Made by a program: the position numbers and the translations under genes
The notes under the pieces: generated by a model
The model's input: the letters and a program-made list of their open reading frames with translations, nothing else
The model's database searches: none
What the model was told of the DNA's origin: nothing
Origin: DASZYF01 sp035545535
GTDB taxonomy: Bacteria; Actinomycetota; Actinomycetes; Mycobacteriales; CAJCIY01
Direction of reading: 5' to 3'
Length of the DNA: 31,190 bases
NCBI GenBank assembly: GCA_035545535.1
Contig: DASZYF010000161.1
Location: 1 to 31,190, forward strand
Part shown: positions 29,874 through 31,190 of the stretch, piece after piece
How the letters are laid out: every line of letters begins with the position of its first letter
How positions within the stretch are numbered: the stretch's first letter is position 1

Positions 29874-29998
29874 GGCCGAGCGGGTGAACCCGCACCGTCG
29901 GACCTGAGAAGTGCGGCAGCCTGTGAAACGCCTGTGTCGATCTTCACGATGACCTCGCTGACGCAGCCCGCAGGGGGTTGCCTCGGGGAGGTAGCTCG

Positions 29999-31009
29999 AT
30001 GACGAACCTGCTCACCCGCTCGGGCCGGGCGCTCGTGGCCGGCGTCGCCGGCGCGACGCTGCTGTCGCTCGCGACCGGCGCCACTGCCGTCGCCGCGCCG
30101 GCGCACCCGCAGCCGAGCCCCGCGAAGAAGGCCCCGCAGCAGCCCGAGCGCTGCAAGCACCCGTTGCCCGACGTCGTGCTCGGCAACCCGCAGGTCAAGG
30201 CGCACGACCCGGAAGGCATCTACGTCTTCCACGACGGTGACTGGCAGCTCCGCGTCACCCACCCGGGCAGCACGAAGGTCGTGTACGCGGGCGTCATCAC
30301 GGCGTCACGCACGATCAACCTGCGCACCCGCCACCTCGAGAAGCGCGACAAGGTCGCGTTCTCCAACCACCACAAGACGGTCGTGTTCCGCTTCACCAAC
30401 TACGGCGCGATCGACGGGCTCAGCCTCAACACGCACTGCGCGGAGAGCGTCACGTTCAAGCTCTGGATCAACGGCAAGCTGGCACCTGTCGCCGACATCT
30501 TCGAGGGCAAGGACCGGGTCACCGGCGAGACCTCGAACCCGTTCACGGTGCAGCGCTCGGACGAGACCGTCTGCCGCACCGGTGACCTGTCGTCCGACGT
30601 CAAGGGCAAGCCCACCACGCTCGCCCCCGGCGCCGCGCAGGGCACCTACATCTACAACACCGGCGTGTGGCACCTGCGGGTGACGCACCCGAAGAACCCG
30701 GCCACCGACCCGGTCGTCTTCTCGGGCATCATCACCAGCGACCGCCCGATGAAGCTCCACCGCTTCCACCTCGAGCGGACCGACGCCGTCGCGCTGTCGA
30801 AGGACGGCAAGACGCTCACGTACGTCTTCTACAACTACGGCGCTCTCGACGGACTCGACATCGACACGCACTGCTCGCCGAAGGTCACGTTCAACACCTC
30901 GGTCGCGAACGCGCAGGAGTCGACCAGCGAGATCTACCTCGGCGCGGCCGGCGTCCACCCGGCGACCAACCCGTTCGACGAGACCCGCACGGTGCCCGCC
31001 GGCACCTGA
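29999..31009 (+). CDS. Secreted protein with two copies of an unknown domain
   Basis: A 336-residue exported protein: signal peptide (about 1-33, AVAAPA), a Pro/Lys-rich linker (34-50), then domain 1 (about 52-182) and domain 2 (about 192-326). The copies match at VTHP; Y/FxGxI; RxHLE / FHLER; FTNYGAIDGL / FYNYGALDGL; NTHCAESVTF / DTHCSPKVTF; and TSNPF / ATNPF. Each has one Cys near its N-terminus and one near the THC motif (52/147 and 192/292), suggesting one disulfide each. No catalytic motif and no anchor are seen; I do not recognise the domain. GGGGAGG 7 nt before ATG 29999 fixes the start. A strong terminator follows. Confidence 0.85.
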   Translation: MTNLLTRSGRALVAGVAGATLLSLATGATAVAAPAHPQPSPAKKAPQQPERCKHPLPDVVLGNPQVKAHDPEGIYVFHDGDWQLRVTHPGSTKVVYAGVITASRTINLRTRHLEKRDKVAFSNHHKTVVFRFTNYGAIDGLSLNTHCAESVTFKLWINGKLAPVADIFEGKDRVTGETSNPFTVQRSDETVCRTGDLSSDVKGKPTTLAPGAAQGTYIYNTGVWHLRVTHPKNPATDPVVFSGIITSDRPMKLHRFHLERTDAVALSKDGKTLTYVFYNYGALDGLDIDTHCSPKVTFNTSVANAQESTSEIYLGAAGVHPATNPFDETRTVPAGT

Positions 31010-31023
31010 TCACTGCCCCTCGC

Positions 31024-31058
31024 CGAGTGCCGCGCCCGCCGTCCGGGCGCGGCACTCG
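31024..31058 (+). terminator. Strong terminator after the two-domain secreted protein
   Basis: CGAGTGCCGCGCCC (31024-31037) and GGGCGCGGCACTCG (31045-31058) are perfect complements with a 7-nt loop, 14 nt after the stop codon. No clear T run. Confidence 0.8.
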
Positions 31059-31103
31059 TGCGTCTCGGGGCCGCGACACACCGGTCCGGCATCCTCTTCA
31101 CCC

Positions 31104-31190
31104 GTGAGCAGCGGCCCGACCGACCGGCCCGTCCTCCGGGCGGCCGGTCATCGCGCGCTGTTCGCGAGCGTCGTGACGGTGCTCGTGCTC
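31104..31190 (+). CDS. Start of an unknown gene, probably membrane or exported protein
   Basis: GTG 31104 opens a frame that runs out of the window, giving 29 residues: a short polar N-terminus, then HRALFASVVTVLVL, the beginning of a hydrophobic segment. It could be a membrane protein. No clear ribosome site; too short to identify. Confidence 0.5.
   Translation, partial: MSSGPTDRPVLRAAGHRALFASVVTVLVL

Overview
The window is about 31 kb of very GC-rich DNA (roughly 70-75% G+C by eye) from an actinomycete. Support for this comes from actinobacterial families (DUF3039, DUF3090, 13E12-type DUF222-HNH, GH15 trehalase/glucoamylase type), an LAxTG-type (sortase E-like) wall-sorting signal, frequent GTG starts, GTGA/ATGA stop-start overlaps, and many genes whose only visible promoter element is a TAnnnT box 6-7 nt before the start codon (leaderless type). 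The order or genus cannot be fixed from sequence alone. Genes are packed tightly, no stretch over 300 bases lacks a gene, and I found no tRNA, rRNA, CRISPR array, IS element or prophage. It reads as chromosomal, mostly housekeeping or catabolic DNA.

Layout. 1-3.9 kb: 3' part of an MMPL transporter, convergent with a minus-strand operon GH15 glycosidase > DUF3039 > divergent SDR. 3.9-4.9 kb: small lipoprotein and peptide deformylase. 5.0-8.4 kb, minus: DUF222-HNH protein and a Tat-exported phospholipase C-type phosphoesterase with a C-terminal LAATG sorting signal and a PHO-box-like upstream repeat. 8.4-11.8 kb, minus: tldD > tldE-like > HIT operon. 11.8-14.5 kb: secreted CAP protein, TauE/SafE permease, and a divergent (coproporphyrin) ferrochelatase. 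14.5-15.5 kb, minus: 2-hydroxyacid dehydrogenase.

15.5-19.7 kb is an acyl-CoA/steroid-type beta-oxidation locus. A thiolase is divergent from an operon of enoyl-CoA hydratase, MFE-2/HSD4-like dehydrogenase and alpha-methylacyl-CoA racemase. 19.7-21.8 kb, minus: 5-oxoprolinase pxpA and a fused pxpBC. 21.9-24.7 kb: a SpoIID-like exported protein that has lost the catalytic motif, then an aldehyde dehydrogenase. 24.8-27.2 kb: DUF3090, a LarC protein ending at the LarC1/LarC2 boundary, and tsaD. 27.2-29.9 kb: an unknown gene divergent from an SF2 helicase. 30-31 kb: a secreted protein of two duplicated unknown domains, a strong terminator, and the 5' end of another gene.

Most interesting signals: an identical 14-bp palindrome (TGACCGGGTGGTCA) at the same place in two promoters 6 kb apart (beta-oxidation operon and aldehyde dehydrogenase), which suggests a local regulon; the two-domain secreted protein; the sortase-type phosphoesterase with a long cytoplasmic tail; the catalytically degenerate SpoIID domain; the LarC1-only protein; and a perfect 14-bp inverted repeat whose loop holds a start codon. 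I see no obvious wholly new multi-gene system such as a defence island.
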